Source: Ophiocordyceps camponoti-saundersi (nom. inval.) (Eukaryota > Ascomycota > Sordariomycetes > Hypocreales > Ophiocordycipitaceae). From it: a stretch of 64,000 nt of DNA. Where the stretch lies: NCBI GenBank assembly GCA_003339415.1, contig PDHQ01000013.1:324611-388610 (forward strand), written 5' to 3'. The notes under the pieces are model-generated. The model worked only from the letters and a program-made list of their open reading frames with translations. It had not been told where the DNA came from and ran no database searches. The position numbers were made by a program, and so were the translations under genes. This document shows positions 46,094 to 57,598 of the stretch, piece after piece (position 1 is the stretch's first letter; each line of letters opens with the position of its first letter).

Positions 46094-46975
46094 CTAGGCA
46101 AACGGACCGCAAGGGCCATCAACGACGACGACGACGATGATGACGGATGACGAAGACGAGAAAGAAAACAAGCACAAAAGACAGTGAGTCTCGTCGACGA
46201 TGCAACCACCAAGTCCAATATAGCAACACAATCCAAAAAGAAAAAACTCCTGACAGGAAACCGGACGTGGCCAGGAGGGAAAATAAGGAGTCCCGTCTCC
46301 GAAAAAGGCCATGATGGGAAGCCAAAGGGGACGAGCATAAACCTTGAAGTAAGCCGATTGCACCCCCTTGCCCCTGGGAGCTCTCGGGGCCCCATCTCTC
46401 CGTCGACGGCACGAGACGCCCCCGTAGAGGGTGGATTTTAAGTTCCGTAGGGCCATGTACTTTGACTTTTTTTCCTCTCTCTTTTACCACTCTCTCTCTC
46501 TCTTCTTCTTCTTCTTCCCCTGCTAAGGTCGAGGATGAGTGACAGCGAAGGAAAATAGACGAAACGGGGTCAGGGGAGGTCGAACAAGCGCCAAGAATCA
46601 ATGGCATTGGGGGGGGGCAAGCGGAGACGGTAGAGTATGTATAAGGTCCAAAAAGGGAAATCAGGGGTAAGTCCGGTTTCATCATCGAGGGTCGCGGAGA
46701 TGGAAGAATAGAGACATAAGAAAGATGCGATGAGAAGCTACGCCAAACTGAGCAAAGATTCACTCACTGGTGCAGATGGAGAAGAGAAAGGGCCCGGCGT
46801 TTCGAGACGTTGGCCTTGTGGTTCGGAACCGTTACGGGCGAGGAGGGAGAGGGGACGGGAGGGACGGGAGGGAGCCATAGCGTCTACGCCGGTGGCTTCT
46901 TTAGTTGTTGCAAGGGAGGGGGGGGGGGGGGGGGGAGGCACGGACGGCGGGGGGGGGGGGGGGGGGGGGGGAGGG

Positions 46976-47037
<62 letters not shown>

Positions 47038-47516
47038 AATGTCAATGTGTTGTGTTGAAGAGTTGACGATGGAGGAAGATGAGGAGGAGGAGAAGGAGGA
47101 GAAGAAGAAGGTAATGATGGATAATGACGATGATGATGCGCAAGTCATAATGAAACAAAGAAATCCTTTTCAATTTCAAGGCAGAAAAAAAAAAGACTCC
47201 CAACAACCGACTGTAAAACAAAGACAAACTGACAGGCCAACCTGAAATTGAAGGGGAAAGAAAGAAATGCACATGAAGAACACAGTGGATAAGGTAATTC
47301 ATAGCCTGTAAGAAGAGCCGCATAACACATGAAGACGTATGATGAGCGCTTCGAGAGAAACGACGGCGCCAGACTAAAAGATGCGTTAAAGTGATGACAA
47401 GACCGTACTCATTCCTCGTCCATACGTGTGAGAATCCCTCGTCGTAGTGGCTCATCTTTTTTTCCCCTTTGAGCTCGTCTGAAGTGAAAAAGGGACCCGG
47501 CACGGAGCTGGATTGG
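46094..47516. other. 1.4 kb intergenic region with giant G tracts
   Basis: No supported gene. The region upstream of the protease holds CT/TC tracts (46470-46520). From 46915 to 47035 it is nearly pure G, listed separately. A GAGGAG/GAAGAA tract follows at about 47080-47112. The last 450 bases carry the 3' side of the Pro-rich secreted gene. Confidence 0.65.
46915..47035 (+). repeat. Interrupted poly-G tract, longest pure run 57 G
   Basis: About 120 bases nearly all G on the + strand: about 15 G at 46921-46935, 23 G at 46949-46971, then 57 uninterrupted G at 46979-47035, broken only by a few A and C. The sequence could form G-quadruplexes, and its length in the assembly is unreliable. Confidence 0.9.
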
Positions 47517-47945
47517 CTAGCCCCGGGCGGGACAGCCGGCTTTGGCGGGGGCGGCCGGCGGAGGGGGAGGGGGCCGCGGACGTGGATGGGGGGAGGGAGT
47601 CGGCGCGGGGGGCTTTCGGGAGCAGGCGGCGACGGGAGGTGAAGGCGGAGGCGGAGGAGGTGGAGGAGGTGGAGGAGGTGGTTGAGATCCTGCACACGAA
47701 GCCGACTGTGGCTGTGGCTGTGGCGGTGGCGGTAGCGACGGAGTCATCGGCCCCGCCTTCGCAGCACCACAAGACCCCATCCTCGTCCCGCCGCCCATCT
47801 TCCCCGGCCCGGAGACGAAACCCGGCAACAGGCCGGACGGCGGAACAGAATACGAATGCGGGGCGAGGGAAGCGCCGTCCATGAGCGGGAGGGCGGAGAC
47901 GGTTGATAAGCAGCCGATGTTGACGACTAAGAGAGAAGGCTTCAT
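47517..47945 (-). CDS. Secreted Pro-rich protein, 142 aa
   Basis: Single-exon frame with a good signal peptide (MKPSLLVVNIGCLSTVSA, cleavage near residue 18). The mature part is over one third Pro, with Gly/Ser segments and a [13 protein letters not shown] run, plus four Cys (GSCGA, ASCAG, AACSR, AGCPA). No domain is known to me; the style is that of wall-associated or effector-like proteins. A longer reading upstream adds no sensible N-terminus, so the ATG at 47945 was chosen. An unrecognised intron could remove the last residues. It lies between two wall-related genes on the same strand. Confidence 0.5.
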   Translation of the reverse strand: MKPSLLVVNIGCLSTVSALPLMDGASLAPHSYSVPPSGLLPGFVSGPGKMGGGTRMGSCGAAKAGPMTPSLPPPPQPQPQSASCAGSQPPPPPPPPPPPPPSPPVAACSRKPPAPTPSPHPRPRPPPPPPAAPAKAGCPARG

Positions 47946-48697
47946 TTTGCGAAGATGAAAATAACGCTGATTGGTCTTTTTTTTTTTCCAGAGGGGATTG
48001 AGATTGGAGGTTTTTAAAAAGAAGCGAGGAAAGGATCGTGAGTGAGTGACTTCATGTGTAAAGAAGCAGTCTTTATACCCATCCTGAACAGAAAAGGAGC
48101 ACATGTAAATAAACCCCACCCCTTTCATCCCGAACGCCATCCGCCCAGTCTCTGAATAGACCAATGAAAGAAATAAGGAGTCTATGAAATGCTTTTGAAT
48201 CGGAAAAGCGAGTGCAACAACACACACACACACTTCCCTAACCTACCCCCATCTAGAATTCATCATACAGACAGATATACAGACGAAAACATCATCAACG
48301 GAGGAACAAGAAAAGAAAGGAAAAACTTCCCCCGTCTTCACAATCACCAGCTCAACCCCCTCCAGGGCTCGCCTCACCTTCGCCTCTTCAACCATCTTAC
48401 CCAGCGCTAGAACCCCCTTCCGCGACCTCTCCCCCATTCAATAATCTTACACGCCCCCCATCTCTCTTGTTCTCGCAATCGTCCTCGTTTTTTCAGAGTT
48501 ACAAACGGTGAAAGAGTCCTGCTAGACATGTCAATCTGGTATTCTTCTGCAAAATGCTGCCTGCCTGACTGCCTATCCGCCCGCTCTGTCCTCTTGCGAG
48601 TTCCCTTTATCCTTCTCCCTTGGGTATCATACACGGATATTCTCATCTATGTACACAACAAGCCTCTTCTTCCTCACGCCCCCGTCGCCAACGAGAC
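47946..48697. other. 752 bp intergenic region
   Basis: Promoter side of the Pro-rich gene and 3' side of the GH16 gene. It contains a short (CA)n near 48221-48232. No gene was seen. Confidence 0.55.
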
Positions 48698-50218
48698 TCA
48701 AAGCCAAAACAGGGCAACGGCAGCAATCACCATGGCCAATGCGCTCGCGCTCGCCTTGGTGCCGCCGCTCTTGCCCTTGCTGCTGTTGTTGTTGTTGCTG
48801 TTGGCGTCGCTGTCGCAGTTCTGGTTGAAGCTCTTGGAATCGCAAGCCGAGGTTGAGCCGTCTTGACCGTCGCCCCCCGTTCCAGCCTCGTCGCCGCTTT
48901 CGCCGCCGCCGCTATCCTTGCTACCACCTCCCGAGGAACCGCCGGCGCCGGCCTTGGGCTCTCCGCTGTGATCCTGCCCCTGAGCGCCGTTAACGCCACC
49001 GGGGATCGTGTTCTTTCCTTCCTTCTTGGGCGGCTGCTGCGGCTCGGCTTTATCCTCCTTCTTCTTCTTGCCCTTATCCATGTCGAGTCCGGTGGCGTCG
49101 AGCGAGCCCAAGACGGTGCTCTTGTTGCCGTCGACGACGGTGTCGTTGGTGCCCTTGGCCTCGTTGTACGTGTAGCTCTTACCGTTGTGAGTGCCCGGCC
49201 CGTTCTTGGCGTCATAGCACTCTATCGTCACCTCGGCGACGGTGGCGTAAAAGTAACCGGCCTTCTGTATGTCTTCGTCGTTCCAGTTGATCTCGCCACC
49301 GGCCCACTCGATGGTACCCTTGGCATTGCTGGCCAGACCACCGGGCCAGATGGATAGCTGGACGCGGGCCGGCGTCTGAGGGAACTGCCACTGCTGCGAC
49401 GTCTCGTTCCACGTGTCCTTGCGCAACTTGCTGCGGCCGACCTGGCCGTTGACGAGCCAATCGATCCTGTCGGGGGTCCAACGGATCTCGTACTCGTGGA
49501 AGTTGTGAAAGGTATCCGAGAGAGAGATGTTGCCCGAGTTGTGGTCTAGCGGCCGTGTCTTTTTGTCAGCGGGAGAAGGAGGCAGGGGAGAAAAGAAGGA
49601 AGACTCACAGTCGGGAATGCCCTGGAAATAGTAATTTGTCTGGGCCGTCTCCAAATCGGCGCCGACGAATTCGTAATCGATCTCGTCCTTGACGTCGGAA
49701 AGCAGGATAAAGGCGGTAACGACGCCAGCGCCTCGCCCCGTCTTCAACTTGGCCTTGACATTGCCGTACCAGAGATACGAAGTCGAAGCCAGGACGGTGC
49801 CGACGCTATCCTTGGGCATGGTGAGGAGGACGCTTCCATCGTGAGTAGCCGGCTCACCCTGTGAAACCCACTGAGCCTTGGAGTCGTCGCCGAGATACTT
49901 TCCGATGTCCATGACGCTGTCGAGGGTATCAAACTTGGTCGTCGATCCTTTGCAGACCGGTTCTGGCGCGCACGAGTCCAGCGAGAAGGACATGCGAGGG
50001 TCGCAGCCGCCGAGGCAAAACGCGCCGGTGCCGCATTCGCCGTACTCTGTTCGTCCAAGAAGTCAGTGATGGACTCACTCACCAAGTACAGACAGGAGAT
50101 GAAATGACGTACGCGAACAGCATGGCGACTCCTTCGGACAGTGGTTTCCCAGCGAGCATTTGATGGCGAGAACCGCCCAGGAGCCGGCCAAGGTCGAGAG
50201 CAAGGCCTTCCGCAGCAT
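48698..50218 (-). CDS. UTR2: Crh/Utr2-type GPI-anchored chitin-glucan transglycosylase (CBM18 + GH16)
   Basis: Wall enzyme that links chitin to beta-glucan, anchored outside the plasma membrane. Exons are 50113-50218, 49609-50046 and 48698-49545, giving 463 residues; introns are 66 bp (GTACGT...AACAG) and 63 bp (GTGAGT...GCTAG). Residues 1-19 form the signal peptide. The CBM18 chitin-binding module is about 20-52 (CSLGNHCPKESPCCSQYGECGTGAFCLGGC, split here by intron 1). GH16 follows to about 290, with active-site DEIDYEF giving Glu157 nucleophile, Asp159 and Glu161 acid/base. Intron 2 restores GIPDYHNSGNISL; without it a frame-compatible Pro-rich insert would be read. The Ser/Gly-rich stalk has Asn/Gln repeats, and the hydrophobic end (ALAMVIAAVALFWL) is a GPI signal. 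Confidence 0.95.
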
Positions 50219-50740
50219 CTTGGAGGGAAGAAGGGAAAAAAAAACGGTTGAGGCGAAGAAGAAGAAAAGATGACAAACAACAAAGAAGTGCTCGCCGAGG
50301 GCAGAAGAGAAAGAAGGCAGAGGAAAGAAAATTGAAATGAGAGGCGACAGGGATTCGTCAGATAGGAAGACCGAGCTTTGCTGATCAAGATAAGGAAGAA
50401 AGGAAGGAAGGTAGGAAGCGTGACTTTTTTTTTTTACCTTGTTTCCTTCCTTTTGTTTTTCTTCTCTCTTTTCTGCAGCGGAGTTGTCGTTGCTCGTTCA
50501 CTGACTGTAGTGCGTGAAAGAGAGTTGTGATACTGATAGGTAAGTAGGAAGACGAATCACGATGAAAAAAAAAACCCTGCCAAGAAATGAGTGTATAGAG
50601 GTTGGTAGGAAGGCAGATGTGATGATAGCTTGGCTTAGGTAGGTAGGTAGGTAGCTTTTTTACTCGAGGAAAAGGAAAGACGAGGGGGTGAAAGGGTAGA
50701 GTGAAAAGAGAGAGAGATTGTGAAGAGAGAGAGAGAGAGA

Positions 50741-50771
<31 letters not shown>

Positions 50772-51365
50772 GAGAGAGAGGAACACAGAGAGAGGAACAC
50801 AAAGAGAGGAATAGAGAGCGAGCGAGATTGTGACGGAGAGAGAGAGAAAGAGAGTGAGAGAATGGGAAGTCAAGAATTCACTCTGTTCAGTCGTGTTTGC
50901 TCTCGCTAACCAAGTCTCTCAGAGTGGTAGATCGGCATCTCTCTTCTCTCTCTTCTTGCACGTGTCTCTCTACCTTGGCTTCCTAGATATGTCTTGTCTT
51001 GTCTTGTCTTGTCCGTCCATGTCTCTATATTTCTCTTTCTTCTTCTCCCAATCGACAGCACCTCGTTCTTCCTCTTCTTCTAATGTTTGTTTGTTTTTTC
51101 CGGGGTATTTTCTCTCTCTCCCTCTCTCTGTCTCTTTTCCTTGCTTCTTCCCTCGACGTCAACAAATTGCTCCTCATCTGACCCTTGTTTGCGTCAAGAA
51201 AGACCCTGTCTCACCCCCCGGTCCGGGCCAACCAACCAAAACAAAACAAAGTAAACTGCTCGCTCGCTCGCTCGATCCCACAGCGGTCCTAATTCGCTGC
51301 TATAGAGCCGAGACACATCCGACCCCAAAAAAGGTGCAAGAATGTCGACGCGTCCAACCGATTTC
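50219..51365. other. 1.15 kb intergenic region, GA/TG and CT tracts
   Basis: Upstream DNA of the GH16 gene and 3' flank of DBP9. It contains (GA)n and (TG)n adjoining at 50725-50768, TAGG repeats near 50639-50653, a CTTGT array at 50992-51012, and CT-rich sequence to 51150. Pyrimidine runs on the minus strand face the GH16 start. No gene was seen. Confidence 0.6.
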
Positions 51366-53599
51366 TCAGCTTCGCTTGCTGCTGCCCCGCCGAAACGTCT
51401 TGAGTGGATCGCCGCTCTTCCGCTTCTTGGCGCTGCCCCGTCTCGACCTCCGCCTGTGGTCCCGGAACCGCACCGGACCAATCTGAGCCTCCGTCAACGC
51501 CTTTCGACCCTCCTTGGGCAATAGGTAGTCCGGCACGTGCTTGAGATGCGCTTGTTGCCGCGCCGTCCTCAGCTCGCCGTCGTGTCGCACATGCTTCATC
51601 TCCGTCGGGTTCTCCTCAAAATATCTATTTCCCCCCCGGGACTTCTTGTCAGCTCTCTTTCTCTCTCTCTCTCTCTCTCTCCTTCTCTCTTCCTTCCGTC
51701 ACCAAAACTACCAAAGTCGACTCACCTCTTCAGCTTTTCGCTCTTCAACAGCTCCTGTCGCAGCTCTCGCGTCCGTGCCTCGCGTACCGCCACCTTGGTC
51801 ACCGCCCGTAGCCCGTCATTCATTCGGTACCGGAACGCGTCGATTTCTTCCGCTTTAAACGTGTAGGGCTTCACCTCCTTGCCCTTCTTCGCCTGCTGCT
51901 TCACGATCCGAGCCAGCACCGCTTCGTCCTTTTCCGCAGTCGCCACCGTCGTCGGTATATGCTTGCGATACAGCTCCGACGGCACGACAAACGATAGCGC
52001 CATGCCCGCCTTGCCCGCCCGCGCTGTCCGCCCTATCCTGTGCGTGTACGATGATGCCGTCGTCGGCAGATCGAAATTGACCACCGCTGCCACGTTCTTA
52101 AAGTCGATGCCTGCAAAAGTTCCGCCGGGTCAGCTTCCAAGACATGGTTCAGACATGGCGCCATGCATGCATGCCTTACCTCGTGACACGCCAAACTCCT
52201 TGTCGCCCCTGGACGATACCTTGCGCTTCTTCGACAACCGCTGCTTCTCTTCCTGTCTCTGCGCCTCATCTTCGTCTTCGTCTTCGTTTTCTTCTTTCTC
52301 TGTCCCCGCCTCGGCCTTGTCCTCGTCGCCGAGCACCTCCTTATCGTCCGACGCAATGATGATGTCGTAGACATTGCGGTTGAACTCGTCCACCACATGC
52401 AGTCGCGAATTGACCGGCAGCTCGGGGTTGAGGATGCAGCTTCTGATGCCAAATTGCTCCAGGAACAGCTTCAGGCGATAGCACCGATCCACGTCGGCCA
52501 CGAAGATGATGCACTTGCCCTTGACGAGCCGGAGCTTGAAGATGACGTAGGCTAGAAGGAATTTATCGTCTTCGCTGCACCTTTTTTGGGAGGAAACAAA
52601 TGTCAGCATTATGTCAAGGCAACCTCGCGGAGATGTTGGGAGAGTGCCCGTATCATACCTTGTCACCAGCTGCGTCACCCCCGCGCCGTCGGCGTCGGGC
52701 TCCTCCAGGTCCAGCAGTGTCGGCACGCCACTCTTGTAAAAGATTGACTTGAGCGAGTCAATCTCGGCCGTCAACGTCGCGCTCATCATGATGGTCTGGA
52801 TGCCCTTGGGCAACGACCAAGACAAACTCTCCAGATCTTTGTCGTAGCCGTAAGACAGTAAGAGGTCGGCCTCGTCAAGGACGAGGTATGAGAGCTTGCT
52901 GAGGTCGAGATCAGACTTGACGTGATGCCAGGCTCGGGCCGGCGTGGATATCACCAGGTCCGGCGTAGTCGACAGCAGTGATCTCTGCACCGCGTCCGAA
53001 AGCTTGTCCGTAAGCTTAATCACCTGCACGTCCTTTGCGCAGTACGCGGCGAAACGCTCGACGACTTTGAACACCTGATCGGCCAGTTCGCGCGTCGGAA
53101 CCAGGATCAGTCCGGACAAGGCTGCGGCTTGCGGCTCGGCCTACAAAAGAACAGTCAGAGACGTCTCCTTTTCCTCGGATGCTCCTCGATGGAAGCTCAC
53201 CATTTTGCGCTTCAGGATGCCTGCTAGCACGGGAAGCACGTAGGCAGCCGTCTTGCCCGAGCCCGTCTTGGCCCTGCACAGCACATCGTGACCATCCAGC
53301 GCCATGGGAATGGCCTTGCGCTGCACGAGCGTCGGCTTGACCAACTTTTGCTCCGAAACAGCCTGCAGCAGTCTAGGGTCGAGGCCAAAGTCGGCAAAGG
53401 ACTTCTGATCGTCTTTGTCGGCATCTTTCGCAATCTTCGTTGCCGCAGGTCGAGTCTCCTTGATCGCATTCTTCTCCTTTGCCGCAGACCGAGAAGCCTT
53501 CTTCTTCTTCCCTTCTGTCTCCTTCTCCGGCTTCTTCTCCGGCTTCTTCTCCGGCGCGTCAGATGACGGAACGTCGTCTTGATCGAGCTTGCGCTTCAT
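51366..53599 (-). CDS. DBP9: DEAD-box RNA helicase Dbp9 (60S ribosome biogenesis)
   Basis: Nucleolar ATP-dependent helicase needed for large-subunit rRNA maturation. Exons are 53201-53599, 52659-53140, 52180-52580, 51726-52110 and 51366-51624, giving 641 residues; introns are 60, 78, 69 and 101 bp, all GT-AG and frame-restoring. A charged Lys/Glu N-terminus with three KKPEK-like units precedes the Q motif ([25 protein letters not shown]). Motif I AKTGSGKT, motif Ia PTRELA, motif [14 protein letters not shown] and motif III SAT are all present. A long acidic insert ([12 protein letters not shown], about residues 440-480) splits lobe 2, as usual for Dbp9, before [10 protein letters not shown]. 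The C-terminus is basic. The start was set at MKRKLDQDD (53599) because the upstream frame extension has no helicase-like sequence. It shares direction with the secreted gene upstream. Confidence 0.95.
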
Positions 53600-53928
53600 C
53601 TCGCACGTCGGCTTTTCGGTAATCGAATTGGTGCGGGCGGCAGAGATTTCGGATGCATCAGCTTTGACGAGTGTGGGGGTTGAAGTTTTGCGAGATACAT
53701 CGACCAAGTACATAGTGTCAATAGTATTCTCGCACATACCTACGCACTTGCAAGTTGCAACACTCACTCGCAACATTCAACATACTCTCTAGAGTCAAGT
53801 CTTCACGAACCGTGTTTTCAACCGGTAGAACTAAACTGCCATCTTAATATTCTTTCAAATCTCTGAGTGACCAACTACCATGATTCTCCATCATCTCACT
53901 CATCATCTCTCAACTCAGCCATCAGCAT
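53600..53928. other. 329 bp intergenic region
   Basis: Promoter side of DBP9 and 3' side of the secreted-protein gene, both on the minus strand. A frame continues upstream of the DBP9 start to 53776 but shows no protein character. No motif of note. Confidence 0.55.
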
Positions 53929-54960
53929 TCAGTAAAAAGTCGAATAAGTCGGCTCCTCTCGCCGATGTACCTCACGCCAGTCATGTAATTCGATAATCCC
54001 ATTCCAAAGCTGAGACGATTGCCCAACGAACTCTCTCTCCTGGTCCGGATGCCACAACTCTCTGTTGACGGATTTCCACTTCTTGACCACGATATGTTTT
54101 CCTGTGTCCGCGCATCTTGCGTGTATCTTCAAGCCTGAAATGTCGTCGCCGAGGATAAAGTCAGTTCTCAGTTGAACAAAGCATAGAAGTAGATAAACGG
54201 AGGAAGAAGAAGAGACAAAGCCTACCGACGAGTTTCCATGGAGTCGCGTGACGACCACGTCCCGCAGAAAACGAAGCATGGCTCCGAATCGCCAAAAGGT
54301 TGACCTCAGTCAAGCAAACAGACTTCTTCCCAAACGAAGCCAACATATCAATCGAGAAACGCACATCCAACCCCGGCATAGCCCCTCCCGCGACCCATTG
54401 CGGCGAAGACGCAAGCTGCGGTCTGTTATACGCCCATCTATCGTAGAAGTCGAACGAAATCTCATCCTTGTTTGGCTTGTACCCATCAGCCGTCGTATAC
54501 TCAACCTCAATCGCATCGACAGACCGGCAAACCGGCCGATGACGCATAACTTTTTCCATCAAGTTGACAAAGCTTGTACAGAACTCCGCCCCTGCGAACT
54601 TCTCTACAAGCATCTTCAGCAGTTACTCTGTCCCGTAACCTGAGACTCGTCCTACCTCGTTTATGAAGACGCTTTTTTGCTTCGGCAAAGGCTTTCAAGT
54701 CATCGATGATGTGTGGTATGTGTAGCATGGCGATCATACGGATACAATCTACCTCATCATCGTCCACTGAATTTGTGTCATAGACTGCTGTGTTGAGATC
54801 GAGGAGTTTCGTCATGGGCTGATTCGTTTTGATAATCGAAACAGCTATGACCGTCAGTGACAAGACAACCTATTGTTGGAGAATGGCGTTACCTACCAAA
54901 GCTGGTTTCAGATAGCCAGAGCCAAAGAGCTGCGGCTCGAAGTAAAGTAACCCAGAACAT
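53929..54960 (-). CDS. Unrecognised secreted protein, 278 aa, 4 exons
   Basis: No family recognised. Exons are 54897-54960, 54656-54844, 54226-54603 and 53929-54134; introns are 52, 52 and 91 bp, all GT-AG, and each junction keeps the frame (ETSFA-VSIIKTN, HKRE-KFAGAEF, WKLVG-LKIHAR). A hydrophobic N-terminus (MFWVTLLRAAALWLWLSETSFA) gives a clear signal peptide. The mature part has helical segments (IIDDLKAFAEAKKRLHKR, FCTSFVNLMEKVMRHR), a central mixed region (DEISFDFYDRWAY, DVRFSIDMLASFGKK) and a basic end (HIVVKKWKSVNREL). It has few Cys (three in the mature part after the helix region). An in-frame ATG ten codons upstream (54990) is an alternative start. A lineage-specific secreted or effector-like protein is plausible. 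One TACGGATA copy falls inside exon 2. Confidence 0.6.
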
Positions 54961-57598
54961 AGTTTGTCGTTCAGACGCATGAAAATTCATGAAATGAAGA
55001 TGGCTGAGAAGGAATAATCAACTATGTATAGCCAATAAATCTTAGTCCTGTATACAGATAACTACTGATCTCGATCTACATATTATACACACAAACAAAT
55101 ATACTATCGCGCTTTCCATCCAGTTCCATCTGATAAACTCTTTCCACGACATTATTAATAGAGCCTGCATACAATGTTAAAAAGCATCCACGGCTTCATA
55201 TCACGCATACATATAAACGCGGGGGAATGAAAAGTCCCGGCGGATCTGAATGCCTGCAAGCAGATGATGGGTGCCTTTCAAAAGAGTCCTATAAAGGCTA
55301 GATGCCTACCAGGAAAACGTGGATGCCTTTTACAAGGGGCCCTGTGAACAGACATGACTGCTTCTGGACAGAGCACGTGTGGCCAAGTCGGTGACACCGG
55401 TTCCAAATCTTGCACAGGGACGCCCTCCTGTCCTATAACAGCATTGTTCGGGATACCCATCAGTCGAGCCCGTCTCAAGCCGTCAATTCTACAGGCAGCG
55501 AGCGTCTCGAAACATGGGCGCTTGCGAAGAAGGCCGTTCCTCTCTTTCACTTACATACATACACGCAACGACACGGAAAGTCGAGGCATCTGTCCCGACT
55601 CCCAGGACCGCGTCGTTGCAGCCATTCCCGAACCGATAGCCGGCTTTTGTAGCATGTCAAGCAGGGTCGAATCCTGCATCATGTAGGTGGGGAGCTCGTA
55701 GCCGCCACAACTGTCGACCACTTCTTTAGACCACGAAACTACCTTCGATATCGGCACGGCACCGGAGTGGCTCTTGATGATACTCTCTGGGATACCCCGA
55801 GCTCGCACCAGTGCCCTACTTCAGACATACATATCCGTACATGATACATATTACCTACAAGCCTGCATATCTGTCTAATGACTTTTGTACCGACGGCCGA
55901 TCCCGCGGCCAAGCCCACAGCTTTACTTTAATGCACCCGCGTCGGGACGAGCCGTGCAGAAAACGTCGCTACGTCTCCCATCAGGTACACAACGTTTCTT
56001 CTTGACGTTGCCTCGACAGACTCGAGGCTATGAATGTATCTAAATACCTACCTACCTTAGTAGGTAGGTAGATATGCGCCACCGAATCATGCACGGAACA
56101 TCCCTTTCGTGCGTATACATGTACGTGTGAGTGTGTGCCAACTTACTTACTAAGTTACTACCTAGACAGGCAGCTTAAATCTCGACATCTAGACAGGCAC
56201 ATCTGTGTAAGTCGTCAGGTCGGCATCGCTAGGAGGAACAGATTTTGCTCATGGCTCTTGACTGCCTAAGCCGAGCACTTATATCCGTATATACAAACAT
56301 CATGTCCAAAGCTACATCCAGGCAAAAGACCAATTCATCTCCTCTAGACGCCAATTGACTTCTTTGTATAACTATTTTTTCTTGGGAAAAGCCATTGCCA
56401 GGCCTTTATACCTACCACTTACCTACCTACCTAGGTACCTAAGGTTTGTCTTCATGCATCCGTATGGGAGTACTAGGCAGGTATGCACGTATGTATCATA
56501 CTATGTGCACGTACTAACTGCCTCGACCATCTCGTCCCTCTCTTGATTCTCTACTACCTACCAGAGCCAGGTGCCTCCTACACCTTCATAATTCCACGCC
56601 AGCTGCTTCTAGACGACGTATGTAGAGATGTGTATCCCTACAAGCCCCGCTCCGGCCCGAAGTACCGGATACCAGTCCTTATTTCAACGGTACGCCAAAG
56701 CAGCGTCACCCTTCCGCAGTACCTCTTCGAAAACGACTGGTGACTTATGCAGTACATGTGCGGATAGTATCAAGTTGTCTTGTATGTGATATATCCCTAA
56801 GCCTTAGACTTTTGTAGACCTACCACCCACCTGTCGATTACCGCTACCTGATACCTCCAGCTGGATACACCCCATCTACCACCTACCGCCGAATTGAAAC
56901 CTTCAACGGCAACACGCGCAACGGGCCGCTCACAACCCACCGCCATCAGAAGTATCCGTAGGTCTGTGCCCTGTAGAACGATAGGTAGGTAGGTACAGGT
57001 AACTACCAGGTTGGTACCTGAGTAGGTAGTGAGTAGTAGGAAGGTATACAGCCCTTTTCAAGTCTTTCCTCCAAACAATCTTCCCCATGCCGCAAAACCC
57101 TCTCGGCAAGTCTTGCTGGCCCACCAATAGGCATCCGTCGCCATACCATCATCTAAGACCTGAAATCAACTTGAGAAAGGGCATGACCAAACACCCGACA
57201 GTAGGAGAATCGGACCACAAAGCAAATTGCTGGAATGCAGAGCCCGCCTCGCCTCTCCTCTTCTCTCCCTGGCCCTCCCTGCCTCCCTCCCTCCCTCCCC
57301 CCCTCTCTCTCGCTCTCTCTTTTTGTTCTCCCGACCTGGCTCGGTCGCGACTAGGGTAGGGGCAGCTGGGCTAGGCTTGCAGAACGCATGGCTTGTCGAT
57401 GCTGCTACGCCCAGACGCTCTCTCTCGCGGCTTGTGTCTCGTTCTTCTCCCTTGCCCAAGGAAGGAGACTCATTTTTTTGGCAGGGGGACATCCTCATTT
57501 CACGGGTGACCTTGGCGATTCCGACACGTGGTGGTCATGAGAAAGAGCTACTTCCGAACTACCTCCCCTTAGTACTGCCGAAGAGATCTAATGTGGTG
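54961..57598. other. 2.6 kb intergenic region, one possible gene fragment
   Basis: Apart from the fragment listed next, no gene. It contains TACC/GGTA arrays (about 56044-56071, 56417-56443 and 56982-57000), a CCCT/CTCC tract at 57276-57322, and TATCCGTA copies at 55832, 56282 and 56953. The left part (54980-55220) is AT-richer than the rest of the window. Confidence 0.6.
55551..55808 (-). pseudogene. Possible degenerate coding fragment, 85 codons
   Basis: An open frame with normal amino-acid composition (GAVPISKVVSWSKEVV, CGGYELPTYMMQDSTLLDML) in otherwise repeat-like DNA. The SWSKEVV-GYELP pattern faintly recalls the fungal dynamin-family stretch that ends in RGRELPG, but the match is too weak to claim. 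The neighbouring frame 55278-55550 on the same strand could be a second piece. No start with context or flanking exon was found, so a decayed gene is one reading and chance is the other. Confidence 0.2.

Noticed and set aside
46738..47245. Frames on both strands through the 46.9 kb G tract
   Set aside because: Poly-Gly and poly-Pro shadows of the homopolymer; no homology or leader.
48866..49357. A 164-codon plus-strand frame opposite the GH16 gene
   Set aside because: It is the antisense shadow of GC-rich coding DNA; the minus-strand GH16 model has intact catalytic motifs.
55600..55690. GGGTCGAATCC at about 55666 resembling a tRNA B box
   Set aside because: No A box or cloverleaf could be drawn in the preceding 60 bases, and the stretch lies in a possible coding fragment.
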